This document shows positions 26,138 to 35,140 of a stretch of DNA of 64,000 bases, one piece after another (the first letter of the stretch is position 1; each line of letters starts with the position of its first letter). Source of the stretch: Croceitalea rosinachiae (GTDB taxonomy: Bacteria > Bacteroidota > Bacteroidia > Flavobacteriales > Flavobacteriaceae). The notes under the pieces were generated by a model. That model was not told where the DNA came from. It saw only the letters and a program-made list of their open reading frames with translations, and searched no databases. Both the position numbers and the translations under genes were made by a program. Where the stretch lies: positions 124,001-188,000 of the forward strand of contig NZ_JAVRHR010000001.1 of NCBI RefSeq assembly GCF_031846445.1, given 5' to 3'.

Positions 26138-29100
26138 TTATTGGGCAATAAAATTGTTGAACTTATTGAGGTAACTATCAAATAGCTTTTGCTCCATATC
26201 AATTAGTGTTGTATCACTATTCTCTAAAAGAATATTTATAATTCGGCGGTAAGACTCCATATCTGAAATAATGGTTTCCAAATGGCGGTACTGCTCAGCT
26301 GTTGGAATTTGGGAATAATATTTTAGTCTTTCTTGATAGACTTTTTTTAATTTTTTAAATAGAGTTCTTGCTTTTTCTAATTCACCAACTTTGTAATAAC
26401 CATCCATAAAAGGTTCAATGAAAGTATAATAACCATAATTTTCAACAGGAATATTTAACATAGCCATATCAATTATTTCTTTTGCCATGTCATTTTTATT
26501 TTCACGAATAAGTTCTTCCATTAGTCTAGCCATATTCAGCCTAAAAGTGACACCAAATTGTTTTCTCGATTGTGGGTCTTGATAAATATTATAATCACCG
26601 GAATTTCCCCAATCCCAATTGTTAATGATATCGTACATCAAATCAGGATCCACCCTACCCATGCTGAATAGACTTTCATTTACCGTTTTAATAGGTACTA
26701 GTTTATAAGCAAGTCCTTCTAGCTGTAGGTAATCTTTCATCCAAATATATTCCGCATCGTCAAAACTACCACCAGAAAAATAGATAGGCCGCTTCCAATC
26801 GTTATTGGCAATGACATCAAGCATCATCATCCTATTCTTGGTAATATAACTTGTCGGTAAATCAATATCGATATAATCCACTATTAACTGAGAGTCTTTC
26901 TCTTTTATAAGACCGCTTTGTAACACATTCTTTTTGTTTACTGGTATGCGTATTTTGTTTGTTGGAAAGTACACCAGCTGCAAGGTGCTTTTTGGAATTA
27001 CAGAAGTATCCCTTCCCATTTTTTCAAAGAGATATTTGAGTTTTGTCTGAGGTTTATCACTACCGACCCAATTCATGAAATCTTTGATTGCCCATCTGTT
27101 TTCCTTAACATTTGGCAAGGCTTGATAGTGAATTGCATCACGTGAACCGTACTTATAATCATTATGGGTTAATTGAGATGGAATGGGACTGCTTTTATAG
27201 GTCTTTCTCTTCATTTGATCTATATACCAGTCTGTTGCAAAATACCCTGTTACAATTACACGAACATCGGTTCTGTACCCTTCTATTTCTTGTAAATACC
27301 AAAGGGGAAAATTATCATTATCTCCAATAGTAAATAAAATTGCCCCAGCATCTTTTTTTGTGGAGTCGAGATAAGCTTTTGCTGAGGCACGGGCCGTAAA
27401 ACGGTTTGATCTATCATGATCGTCCCAATTTTGAAAGGCCATTAAAAAAGGTACAGAAAATAAGCATGTTAAAATAGATATAGTGCTTGCAAGCTTTTTC
27501 GGAATATAGTTTTGAATTACATTAAATAAACCAAAAACTCCAATACCAATCCAAATAGCAAAAGCATAAAATGAACCTACCAATGAATAATCTCGTTCTC
27601 TAGGCTGAAAAATATAGGGATTCGTATAAAACTGTATTGCAAATCCTGTAAACATAAAGAAGACAAATAGTACCCAAAATTGTTTTGGACTTCTTCGCGC
27701 TTGAAATATAATACCTACTAAACCTAATAAAAGTGGAAGAAAAAAATACGTATTACGTGCTTTATTTTCTAAAACTTCGCTGGGTAAATTATCTTGACTT
27801 CCCAGCCGTAAACTATCTACTGACTTGATACCACTTAACCAATGGCCATTATTATCGTATCGCCATTGTACATCATTTTGTCTTCCAACGTAATTCCACA
27901 TAAAATAACGCAGGTACATATACCCCAGTTGATATTCAAATAGAATTTTAAGGTTTTGAACCAAACTTGGTGGCTGCACATTAATGTACTCACTAAAGCT
28001 TCTGAGAAACTCAATGTATTGCTCAGTGTCTATTTTACCTTCTGAATCTAATTGCCTAAACTTTTTTATTGCTTCGCGCAAATCATTATCGCTTATATAA
28101 TCTGATTTAATCTGAAATTTTAGACGTCCAAAATATCTCATGTAATTTTCAGCATGCTGTTGACTCCATAATCTGGGTAAAATGCCAATATGCCTTTCGT
28201 TAGGTGCACGAGTAGCTTTTTTGTACTCATTAACAATGACGTACCTATCTAATTCGTAATCCCTTTCATATTTTGGTTTATCATCTAAATAGTCACCAGA
28301 TTCGGAAAACATGTCTGAATAGTATGCACCATAAAAGGGGCTTTCAACACCTCCATATTGTTCTCTATTATAGTATGCCAAAAGAGTTCTGGCATCTGAA
28401 GGGTCGTTCTCATTTATGCCTACATTAACACTGGCTCGAATTGGAAGCATTAACCATGATGAAAAACCTAAAAATAAAAAGAGCAAACATATAATAACGG
28501 TATTGGTAATAACTTGACTTTTTTTTCTTGTGTATCGTAAGCCAAGGTAGAAACATAAAAAAAATAATAAGGCCATTATTAATGAACCTGAATTAAATGG
28601 TAGTCCTATTTCATTGACAAAAAAGAGTTCACCCCATGCGAATACTTTAAGAACATAGGTAAGAGAAAGCTTAAAAACAAAGAACAATAAACCAACAGCA
28701 ATAAGGTTATAAAGTAAAAAGTACTTAAAATTGTTTTTCTTGAACTTTTTAAAACAAAATAGCAAAACAATAGACGGTATTGCCAAAAACCCCATAAACT
28801 GAATACCAAATGTTAAGCCTATAATAAAAGAAATCAGCACCAACCATCTATTTCCACGTCTATGCTCCAAATTATCAATCCATTTTATACCAAGCCATAT
28901 TAAGATTGCCATAATAAAACTGGCCATTGCATAGACCTCAGTTTCTGTAGCATTGAACCAAAAACTATCTGAGTAAGTAAAAGTAAGTGCTCCAATCATT
29001 CCACTGGCGAGAACCACTACAGAATAATCTTTCCTATTATGCTTGACATTTGATACTAATTTTTGAACTAAATTAGTAATCGTAAAAAACAAAAAAAGAA

Positions 29101-29407
29101 CAGTAAAAGCACTTGAAACAACCGAGACCAGGTTGACCATTTGCGCTACATGAGCTGTGTCTTTTGCAAAAAGAGCAAAAAAGGCACCAATCATTTGAAA
29201 AAGTGGTGCTCCGGGGGGGTGTGCCACCTCAAGTTTTGCAGAAGTTGCAATATACTCACCTGAATCCCAAAAACTTACTGTTGGTTCCATTGTAAGTATA
29301 TAGGTAATCAGTGCGTTAAAAAAAAAGAGCCAACCTAAAAAGTTGTTCCAAAAGCCAAAATTTACACTTTTAACAAATACTCTTTTATTTAAAAAGTTGG
29401 TCAACAC
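26138..29407 (-). CDS. DUF2723 polytopic membrane protein (PMT-like glycosyltransferase superfamily)
   Basis: A 1089-residue protein. The N-terminal half carries about 12 or more hydrophobic helices; the C-terminal third is soluble with helical repeats. Near the N-terminus TMEPTVSFWDSGEYIATSAKLEVAHPPG matches the DUF2723 signature, where the Asp-Ser/Gly-Glu loop and HPPG recall the catalytic loop of GT-C protein mannosyltransferases. A later IGDNDNFPLWYLQEIEGYRTDVRV block is also typical. It probably glycosylates an envelope substrate from a lipid-linked sugar; the substrate is unknown. It is convergent with gldA, with only 3 bases between stops. Confidence 0.8.
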   Translation of the reverse strand: MLTNFLNKRVFVKSVNFGFWNNFLGWLFFFNALITYILTMEPTVSFWDSGEYIATSAKLEVAHPPGAPLFQMIGAFFALFAKDTAHVAQMVNLVSVVSSAFTVLFLFFTITNLVQKLVSNVKHNRKDYSVVVLASGMIGALTFTYSDSFWFNATETEVYAMASFIMAILIWLGIKWIDNLEHRRGNRWLVLISFIIGLTFGIQFMGFLAIPSIVLLFCFKKFKKNNFKYFLLYNLIAVGLLFFVFKLSLTYVLKVFAWGELFFVNEIGLPFNSGSLIMALLFFLCFYLGLRYTRKKSQVITNTVIICLLFLFLGFSSWLMLPIRASVNVGINENDPSDARTLLAYYNREQYGGVESPFYGAYYSDMFSESGDYLDDKPKYERDYELDRYVIVNEYKKATRAPNERHIGILPRLWSQQHAENYMRYFGRLKFQIKSDYISDNDLREAIKKFRQLDSEGKIDTEQYIEFLRSFSEYINVQPPSLVQNLKILFEYQLGYMYLRYFMWNYVGRQNDVQWRYDNNGHWLSGIKSVDSLRLGSQDNLPSEVLENKARNTYFFLPLLLGLVGIIFQARRSPKQFWVLFVFFMFTGFAIQFYTNPYIFQPRERDYSLVGSFYAFAIWIGIGVFGLFNVIQNYIPKKLASTISILTCLFSVPFLMAFQNWDDHDRSNRFTARASAKAYLDSTKKDAGAILFTIGDNDNFPLWYLQEIEGYRTDVRVIVTGYFATDWYIDQMKRKTYKSSPIPSQLTHNDYKYGSRDAIHYQALPNVKENRWAIKDFMNWVGSDKPQTKLKYLFEKMGRDTSVIPKSTLQLVYFPTNKIRIPVNKKNVLQSGLIKEKDSQLIVDYIDIDLPTSYITKNRMMMLDVIANNDWKRPIYFSGGSFDDAEYIWMKDYLQLEGLAYKLVPIKTVNESLFSMGRVDPDLMYDIINNWDWGNSGDYNIYQDPQSRKQFGVTFRLNMARLMEELIRENKNDMAKEIIDMAMLNIPVENYGYYTFIEPFMDGYYKVGELEKARTLFKKLKKVYQERLKYYSQIPTAEQYRHLETIISDMESYRRIINILLENSDTTLIDMEQKLFDSYLNKFNNFIAQ

Positions 29408-29477
29408 TTCGCTCTTTTATGCATAATGCACAAAGAACAATAGTTCGCCTTTTAAATTCTAAAAAATACAGTCTGAA

Positions 29478-30185
29478 TTAGGTGCTAGTACCCGTGCTAT
29501 TTTGAAAGAGTTCCTGGCGGTTTGCGACTTTTAATTTACTGTAGAGATTTGTAATATGTGTTTTTACAGTGCTCATGCTAATAAAAAGTTCGCTAGCGAT
29601 TTCTTTATTGGACTTTCCTTGTAAAATAAGGCTTTGTATTGTTTTTTCTTGATTGCTTAATTGTGGTCTTGCGCTAATTCCAATTCTCCACTTTTTAAAA
29701 ACGATAAAACCTAAAATTAATACCAGAAGAACCAATCCAGAAATCAACCATTTACTCTGCTGTACTTTTTTCTCTAAAATTTCATTTAGATATAAGTTCA
29801 ACCTTATTTCAAGAAAAAGATAGTTTTTAGGGTCGATCGAACTTTCTCTTAGTTGGTTTAAAAGGTCTTCATAATAACCTGCATTTTCCGAAATATCAAG
29901 TTCTAACAACTCCTTATTATCTAAAACTTTTACAGCTATTAATTTAACTGCCAAAATATTCAAAGAATCCCTAGAGTATTTTTTTAAATGATTTCCTTTA
30001 ACCTCCTCGGATGATTCAGAACTTTCTAATTGATTTTCAAAATATTTGAACTTCTTCCATTCTTTGAGTGTCAGCTCATCAAAGGCCGCTACATCTATAA
30101 ACACTAAATTGTTGGGTGGATTACTACTTTCCTGTCCTGATAAATTGATGGTAACCATTAGTAAAAAGAAGTAAACTACTCTCAC
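29478..30185 (-). CDS. Membrane-anchored LuxR-type regulator
   Basis: A 235-residue protein: signal or first span at residues 1-17, an extracytoplasmic helical region (about 20-140), a membrane span at about 145-165 (LISGLVLLVLILGFIVF), and a C-terminal LuxR helix-turn-helix (QEKTIQSLILQGKSNKEIASELFIS). Such proteins, common in Flavobacteriaceae, would carry a signal across the inner membrane to a DNA-binding domain. No receiver domain is present. The target genes are unknown. Confidence 0.75.
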   Translation of the reverse strand: MRVVYFFLLMVTINLSGQESSNPPNNLVFIDVAAFDELTLKEWKKFKYFENQLESSESSEEVKGNHLKKYSRDSLNILAVKLIAVKVLDNKELLELDISENAGYYEDLLNQLRESSIDPKNYLFLEIRLNLYLNEILEKKVQQSKWLISGLVLLVLILGFIVFKKWRIGISARPQLSNQEKTIQSLILQGKSNKEIASELFISMSTVKTHITNLYSKLKVANRQELFQNSTGTST

Positions 30186-30231
30186 ATCTTAAAGTTTGAA
30201 ACTAAAGTTCTGCAAAAAAATAAAAAAATAA

Positions 30232-30379
30232 GGGAATTTGTTTATGAAATTACCTTAAAAATATCAAAAGATATGTGCTATGCAGTTTTGACTTTACCCA
30301 TGACAACTAATTAAAAGCATTGAAATTGAGCAGAAAAAATAAAAATCTAGAGAGTTTTTTTGTAGGGTAAACGAATTAG
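30232..30379 (+). pseudogene. Decayed copy of the gldA 3' end
   Basis: Aligned by eye, bases 30232-30379 repeat 25988-26135 in the same orientation, with scattered substitutions and single-base gaps. Shared runs include TTTGTTTATGAAATTACCTT and AAAAAATAAAAATCTAGAGA. Single-base gaps break the reading frame, and no 5' part of the gene is present, so it is a relic of a duplication or of a lost second gldA. It fills most of the 200-base gap between the LuxR-type gene and the next small frame. Confidence 0.85.
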
Positions 30380-30387
30380 TTTAGATT

Positions 30388-30537
30388 CTAATTCATTGTT
30401 ATTTCTTTATTCTCTTCAATTGAAGCTAATTCCTTGGGAGTAAATTTGTCCAAAGAATTATTAGATTCTGATACGTTAGTTTTAAATAAAAAAATTGCTA
30501 CTACTAGCAGAACAAAAAGCAGGATACATTTTCTCAT
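30388..30537 (-). CDS. Small membrane-anchored hypothetical protein
   Basis: A possible 49-residue protein beginning MRKCILLFVLLVVAIFLF, one membrane span followed by a polar tail. A longer start at 30612 would add 25 basic residues. I do not recognise it. It sits inside a decaying region (gldA relic on one side, frameshifted genes on the other), so it may itself be a remnant. Confidence 0.3.
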   Translation of the reverse strand: MRKCILLFVLLVVAIFLFKTNVSESNNSLDKFTPKELASIEENKEITMN

Positions 30538-30617
30538 TAGATAACTTCTTTGCAATGAAATTAATTTTTTTGCTTTATGTGACCTTAGGTTTTCTATGTA
30601 TTGCCTAAACAATCCGT

Positions 30618-31022
30618 TTAAGTGTTAGGTTTAAGCTTTTTACGTTGTTCAAAAATAGCCATAAACATTCGCAAGCTCATGTTTCTTGCTCTTTGCTTAG
30701 CTTTTTCGGCATTCTCACCAGTAAAATTAACGTCAATAGTTGATATCCAATGGCGCAACCATATTCCAAAGTGATAGTTAGAAATCGTATAATTCATCTT
30801 TTTATCCAAATCTGCGTGAACTTGTAAGGGATTGTCTTTATAGTTTTTAACTAAAAATAGATTTGTCTCCCAAAAATCGGTCAACTTTTCTAAATGCTCG
30901 AGCCAATCTATAATTGTTTCAATAAAAAAATGGCCGATTTCACTATCCTCCCTTACCTTCTCATAAAATTTCTTGACCAATAAATTAACTTCTTTACGAC
31001 TCTTAATTAACATCTTGCTCAT
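30618..31022 (-). CDS. Group III truncated hemoglobin
   Basis: A 134-residue globin with YEKVREDSEIGHFF near the start, DWLEHLEKLTDFWETNLFL in the middle, a VHADL segment whose His is the probable proximal heme ligand, and NYHFGIWLRHW. This matches group III truncated hemoglobins, which bind oxygen or nitric oxide. The frame is intact, but both upstream same-strand neighbours (a small membrane protein and a Crp/Fnr regulator) are broken, so the gene may be a survivor of a decaying nitric-oxide or microaerobic response cluster. Confidence 0.75.
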   Translation of the reverse strand: MSKMLIKSRKEVNLLVKKFYEKVREDSEIGHFFIETIIDWLEHLEKLTDFWETNLFLVKNYKDNPLQVHADLDKKMNYTISNYHFGIWLRHWISTIDVNFTGENAEKAKQRARNMSLRMFMAIFEQRKKLKPNT

Positions 31023-31023
31023 C

Positions 31024-31310
31024 TTACATGGAGTTTATGACTAATACTAATGCACTTACTATAAGGCTTATCAAGAATAAATTAAATAAAAACTTGGAAC
31101 GCAGCTGCGCTAATATAGAAGCATTAAAGCCATGCAAACAATTGTTACCATGAATTGCATTGTTTGAAATACAGAAGTACCATTCATTAGAATATACATT
31201 GCCGCTATAGACCCTAAACAACTCTATACTATTATGAAGATAGTTGCATATCCGCATTCATTGTTCTTAAACTCTTGAAGATTTTTAAGGTCTAGTTCCA
31301 TAATTTCCAT
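31024..31310 (-). pseudogene. Broken small membrane protein
   Basis: From the ATG at 31310 the frame reads MEIMELDLKNLQEFKNNECG and YATIFIIV, then meets a TAG at 31224-31226. It continues after it with SCLGSIAAMYILMNG and VTIVCMALMLLY to another TAG. A different frame ends AQLRSKFLFNLFLISL and IVSALVLVINSM just before the hemoglobin gene. Put together this would be a two- or three-span membrane protein of about 95 residues, disrupted by one nonsense change and one frameshift. The family is not named. Confidence 0.6.
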
Positions 31311-31384
31311 TGTTTTTAAATTATGGCATAAAAATATTTTAGATTGCTACCAAGATTTTATGACCTAAATCATACCAGTAATTT

Positions 31385-31866
31385 TTATCTCATAATCCTA
31401 TGAGACTCCAAAAGCACTTCGCCCCTTCTCTCCAAAGTTTTAATGGCTCTTATTACAGTTTCAACTCTAAGACCTGTTAAATCTGCCATTTGCTGCCTAG
31501 ACAGTTCTACCCTAAACTTATTATCTGGTTTAAGCCGGTGAATATGATTTTTAAAGTAATCTATAAGTCTAAGCAGACGATGTTCTGCATTTTCTGAGGA
31601 AATTTCAGCAGCCATTGTTGCTTTATAATATAACCTACCTGCAATTGTTTGGGTTACATTTAGATGTGATTCTGGTTATCTTTTAAAAGCTTAAAAAAAT
31701 TATTTTTATCAAGTTGCCAAACCCAACTTTCTTTTACCGCTTCTGCATAAGCAGGATAGGCTAAATTGCTAAATAATGGAGGTTCTCCAAAACTATCCTA
31801 TCGGAAAATATACCTTGAATTAACTCTTTGCCGTCTTCATAAAAATTGTACATTTTAATTGTGCCG
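31385..31866 (-). pseudogene. Crp/Fnr family regulator, frameshifted and 5'-truncated
   Basis: Three frames must be joined. YFQVISGTIKMYNFYEDGKE and LIQGIF belong to a cyclic-nucleotide-binding-type beta roll. After a shift comes SFGEPPLFSNLAYPAYAEAV and KESWVWQLDKNNFF; after another, AEHRLLRLIDYFKNH and the helix-turn-helix LSRQQMADLTGLRVETVIRA. The first about 50 codons are absent, and the remnant begins within the last codons of the serine hydrolase gene. The C-terminal frame alone (from 31615) still encodes the 76-residue DNA-binding part, but a functional sensor is unlikely. Confidence 0.8.
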
Positions 31867-32946
31867 CTAATCACTTGAAAGTAAAATTAGCTCGTCTAAG
31901 ACACCTTGAACTTTAGCGTCTGTACAATTTATTAAAATAGAAACCACTAGTTCGTCTCTAGGATAAACAAATAAATTGGAATAGGCACCTACACTACTCC
32001 CTATATGCCCAACATAAGCCCTACCCTTCTCATCTTGACTTATTTGAAAACCTAAACCATAGTACGTTGGTTTCCCATTAATCTTTTGAGATGTCAACAG
32101 CTCTTCGTAGGTCTCTGGCCGTAATAACTTTTTCTTTAAAATAGCTTGCCCTAGTTTGGCAACATCAGAACTTGTAGCTAAGTAGCCACCTCCGGCTAAT
32201 TTGTAATAGTTATTGACTTCGATTGCCCTTTTAAAGCCAATATTGGTTTTGGTATAAAATTCTGTTTGATTATCAATTCTTTTCGGATTGCTAGCAACAT
32301 TTTTTAGTGGAGGAAAAGTATTTACCATGCCGATAGGCTCCAGTACTTTTTCTTTTACATAATCTTCAAAAGGAACACCGCTCGCCTCTTGCATGGCCAA
32401 GGACAATAAAACAAAATCAAAGCTATTGTACAAATACCCTTTTCCAGGTTCAAAAACTAAAGGGTCATTTTGAAAGACTTCTAAACTCTCTTTTATCGAG
32501 TAGGACACGTTTAATCCAAATTCTTTACCTCTATACGGCCTAATACCTGCCGTATGACTTGCCAGTTGTCGTAGTGTAAAGTCATACTTCTTTTTTGGAT
32601 AATAAGGAACGTGTTTGTAAAATGAATCATCAAAACTTAAGATTCCTTCTTCTACCATCTTCCCTAAAGTCAGACCTGTTATGCATTTAGAAATACTTGC
32701 TATTCTAAAAATAGTCTTGTTAGGATCAACTGATGTTTTATTTTCCAAATCGGAATAGCCATAACCCTTTTGTAAAATGACTTTATCTTTTTTTAGCAAC
32801 GTAACCGCTATTCCTGGCACTTTTTCTTCAACGTAAAGATTATGCAAAATAGCATCAGCTTTTTCTAGGTTCCTTAATCCATCTAAAGATTTTAATTTGG
32901 TAAAAGAAGTAAAAAGATCAGTGATGTATTTGAAAAATGAATTCAC
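31867..32946 (-). CDS. Serine hydrolase of the beta-lactamase/PBP4-like family
   Basis: A 359-residue protein with the SxxK motif SISK (residues 84-87, in FRIASISKCITGL), a YNS motif for the second catalytic element (YLYNSFDFVLLSL) and HIGSSVGAYS in place of KTG. This is the class C-like serine hydrolase fold, used by esterases, peptidases and lactamases; the substrate is unknown. No clear signal peptide is seen. Its last codons overlap, in another frame, the start of the Crp remnant, so its C-terminus may have been reshaped by a deletion. Confidence 0.75.
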   Translation of the reverse strand: MNSFFKYITDLFTSFTKLKSLDGLRNLEKADAILHNLYVEEKVPGIAVTLLKKDKVILQKGYGYSDLENKTSVDPNKTIFRIASISKCITGLTLGKMVEEGILSFDDSFYKHVPYYPKKKYDFTLRQLASHTAGIRPYRGKEFGLNVSYSIKESLEVFQNDPLVFEPGKGYLYNSFDFVLLSLAMQEASGVPFEDYVKEKVLEPIGMVNTFPPLKNVASNPKRIDNQTEFYTKTNIGFKRAIEVNNYYKLAGGGYLATSSDVAKLGQAILKKKLLRPETYEELLTSQKINGKPTYYGLGFQISQDEKGRAYVGHIGSSVGAYSNLFVYPRDELVVSILINCTDAKVQGVLDELILLSSD

Positions 32947-32949
32947 AGA

Positions 32950-33040
32950 GAATGTTTATCATTTCGAATGTAGCCAGAAATTTTTAAGATACCACATCGA
33001 TTCAATGATATCGAATCGTTGTCGGAGTGACATGAAATTC
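32950..33040. repeat. REP-like degenerate palindromic element
   Basis: Between two minus-strand genes, CATTTCGAATG near 32960 and CGGAGTGACATG near 33025 look like the opposed ends of the TCATTTCGA/TCGGAGTGACA repeats scattered in many Bacteroidetes genomes. A CGATTC/GAATCG hairpin lies in the centre (32998-33016). Only one copy is seen here, so the assignment rests on resemblance. Confidence 0.35.
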
Positions 33041-33045
33041 CATTT

Positions 33046-33858
33046 TTAATCTTGAAAAATCAATCGACCGTTAAAAAGCTCTTCTACTTCAATTTCAGGT
33101 GGGCGATTGATACTTATTACATCGCCATACCCACGTATTGTCCCACTAATGGTTTGTTGAGGATTTACAAAAATATCGTTGGAACCGCGATGATTTATAG
33201 TAACATTTTGAGCAATTAGGTTTTCTGCTTCAATTCGAGAATCACCTGCAGCTATGTTAGCATTAAAATTTTCGGCAATCCCTCTAAGTTGAAAAAAGGC
33301 TATCCCATTAGTTACTACCGACACATTTTCTGAATCTAAGCTTAAATTAAAAGAACCATCAGTGGTTTCCGTTTCAGGGCTGCTAAAACTTTCCGATAAC
33401 AACCTAAGATCAGGATAGTCTATCGTACCATCACTTGAAATTAATCCCCCAGTGCTGCTTCTAATCTCAGAAATATTAGGAGAAGTCACATAAATAGTCG
33501 TCAATCCATAATCTCGAACATAATTACATGTATTTTCATTTCTTAAGACTAGTTGGTCATCTTCAACACTAGCACTAACATCATTTAATAAGAACTGCCC
33601 TGTTTCAATTTCTACCAATTGCTCGGTCCCTTGCTTTAAAACAAGATTTAGATTTTCAAAAACTGTAATATTGGAAAAAGTAGGGACATCTACCTCAACC
33701 CTTACTAAATCTCCAGCATTTTGAAAACAATCTGGAGCATTTTCAGAATTACAGCTAGAAATAAGTAGCGCATTAACCAAAAATAAAAATAGCCCTAGTG
33801 CGCCTCGATTCGGCTCGACATGGCGGCTTTTTATATTTAAAAATCTAATATTTAACAT
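33046..33858 (-). CDS. GIN-domain (DUF2807) lipoprotein
   Basis: A 270-residue protein whose N-terminal hydrophobic stretch LFLFLVNALLISSC ends in a likely lipobox Cys. The rest is a GIN domain: VDVPTFSNITVFENLNLVLKQG, repeated SxxxxL strands, then FNANIAAGDSRIEAENLIAQ and NRGSN-type turns. It is expected on the periplasmic or outer surface; the function is unknown. It lies 14 bases after the acyloxyacyl hydrolase-like gene and may be co-transcribed with it. Confidence 0.75.
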   Translation of the reverse strand: MLNIRFLNIKSRHVEPNRGALGLFLFLVNALLISSCNSENAPDCFQNAGDLVRVEVDVPTFSNITVFENLNLVLKQGTEQLVEIETGQFLLNDVSASVEDDQLVLRNENTCNYVRDYGLTTIYVTSPNISEIRSSTGGLISSDGTIDYPDLRLLSESFSSPETETTDGSFNLSLDSENVSVVTNGIAFFQLRGIAENFNANIAAGDSRIEAENLIAQNVTINHRGSNDIFVNPQQTISGTIRGYGDVISINRPPEIEVEELFNGRLIFQD

Positions 33859-33872
33859 CTTAATACTAATAG

Positions 33873-34982
33873 CTATAATCTTATTCCAATTCCAAATTCA
33901 AGTGCTTCAGCAGCAGCTCCATGCGATTTTAAGGTAGCGCTTGCAAAAACCTGTTTTCCAAGGTATCGTTTCAAACCAATCCGATTATATACTTTCCCCT
34001 CAAAATCAAAAGGATAATACACATAATAACCAAGTTGCGTGATGAGACTCATTTTATTAATAAACAATTCGTGTCCCACAAAGAGACCTACCCTTTTAAA
34101 ATCTGTATCAGCTTCAACGTTCATCTCAGGAAAAGAAGTACTTTGAAAACGAATCAATTCTTTTAAAAAGTTTGAAAAGAAAACATCCGTTCCCAGTTGT
34201 AAAGCACTTTTTCTTCCTAATCTCTTATCTGCATAGGCAGAAAAAATAGCAAAGCCATACTGCCCTGAATTGATAACATCACTTTCATTTATACCTGAAC
34301 GAAATACCAAATTATAGCGAATTGGTTCTGTTATCTTTTCTTGTGGTGGTTTTGGCAAAAAATCATATTCCACACCGCCATCTAAATCATAGGTCAATCC
34401 AAAATTCAATGCGGCAGTATTTGTCGAAGTATTTGGGGCTTTAAAGTTTGCATTGGAATAATGCAATAATGAAATACCAGCTTTAAAGCCTAATCCAGCA
34501 ATAACATTCTCTTTATGGTAATTGAGCATAACCATTGTTGAACTCAATAAGTGAGACCCATACGCATTATTTCTAAAATTGGTGTTCTTATCGTAAGGAT
34601 TGGTGTTATAAGCAATCCCTTGACCAATTCTAAATTGAAGATTTCGCTTTAAAAAGTAAAAATTATAGTGAGCGTATAAACCAAAATGTTGACCCAATGT
34701 TGGGCTTTTCATGTCTTGATAGGCGAATGTAAACCCTGTATCTGGATAACCATAGTCAGCTTCCCATTTCTCATGACCGTACCGTTTTCTATTAAAACCT
34801 AAAATAAAGCCTGCCGGATGCTCGCTTATCAAATGCGAAATATCTGGGTTGTGCAAGAGAATTGAGCCATTAAATTGACTCAAATCAAGAACATATTTTC
34901 GTGATGTCTCGCTTTTTTGGGAAAAGCAAAAACCCACTGAAAAAAGTAGGCAACAAAGAAATTTTAAGTTCATTGAATTCAA
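33873..34982 (-). CDS. Acyloxyacyl hydrolase (PagL-like) outer-membrane protein
   Basis: A 369-residue exported protein (signal about residues 1-21). It contains HPAGFILGFNRKRYGHEKWE, QHFGLYAHYNFYFLKR and FRIGQGIAYNTNPYDKNTNFRN, a pattern I associate with flavobacterial proteins annotated as acyloxyacyl hydrolase. The C-terminal part is a run of alternating aromatic strands ending FGIGIRL. PagL-type enzymes remove an acyl chain from lipid A. The active-site His-Ser pair was not verified, so the reaction is inferred. Confidence 0.6.
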   Translation of the reverse strand: MNSMNLKFLCCLLFSVGFCFSQKSETSRKYVLDLSQFNGSILLHNPDISHLISEHPAGFILGFNRKRYGHEKWEADYGYPDTGFTFAYQDMKSPTLGQHFGLYAHYNFYFLKRNLQFRIGQGIAYNTNPYDKNTNFRNNAYGSHLLSSTMVMLNYHKENVIAGLGFKAGISLLHYSNANFKAPNTSTNTAALNFGLTYDLDGGVEYDFLPKPPQEKITEPIRYNLVFRSGINESDVINSGQYGFAIFSAYADKRLGRKSALQLGTDVFFSNFLKELIRFQSTSFPEMNVEADTDFKRVGLFVGHELFINKMSLITQLGYYVYYPFDFEGKVYNRIGLKRYLGKQVFASATLKSHGAAAEALEFGIGIRL

Positions 34983-35140
34983 AAGTAAAACTATTCAATG
35001 TTTAAAGTTGAAGGTTAATTGTCTTTTTTGAATTTTGATGATGTCATTGGTCAAGATTAGCAATGTGGTTTAGCAAGCCTGCCTACCGGTAGCACACTGG
35101 CGTTCTAATTCAATTGTATATAGTCATAAGCTCAGGATTA

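Noticed and set aside
30388..30612. Full 74-residue frame as a conserved gene
   Set aside because: The first 25 residues are unlike any signal peptide and it lies in a decaying region; only the shorter membrane-anchored start was listed, with low confidence.
35070..35105. CTACCGGTAG palindrome as an insertion-sequence end
   Set aside because: There is no transposase, no matching second end and no target duplication; it may be a stray repetitive palindrome.
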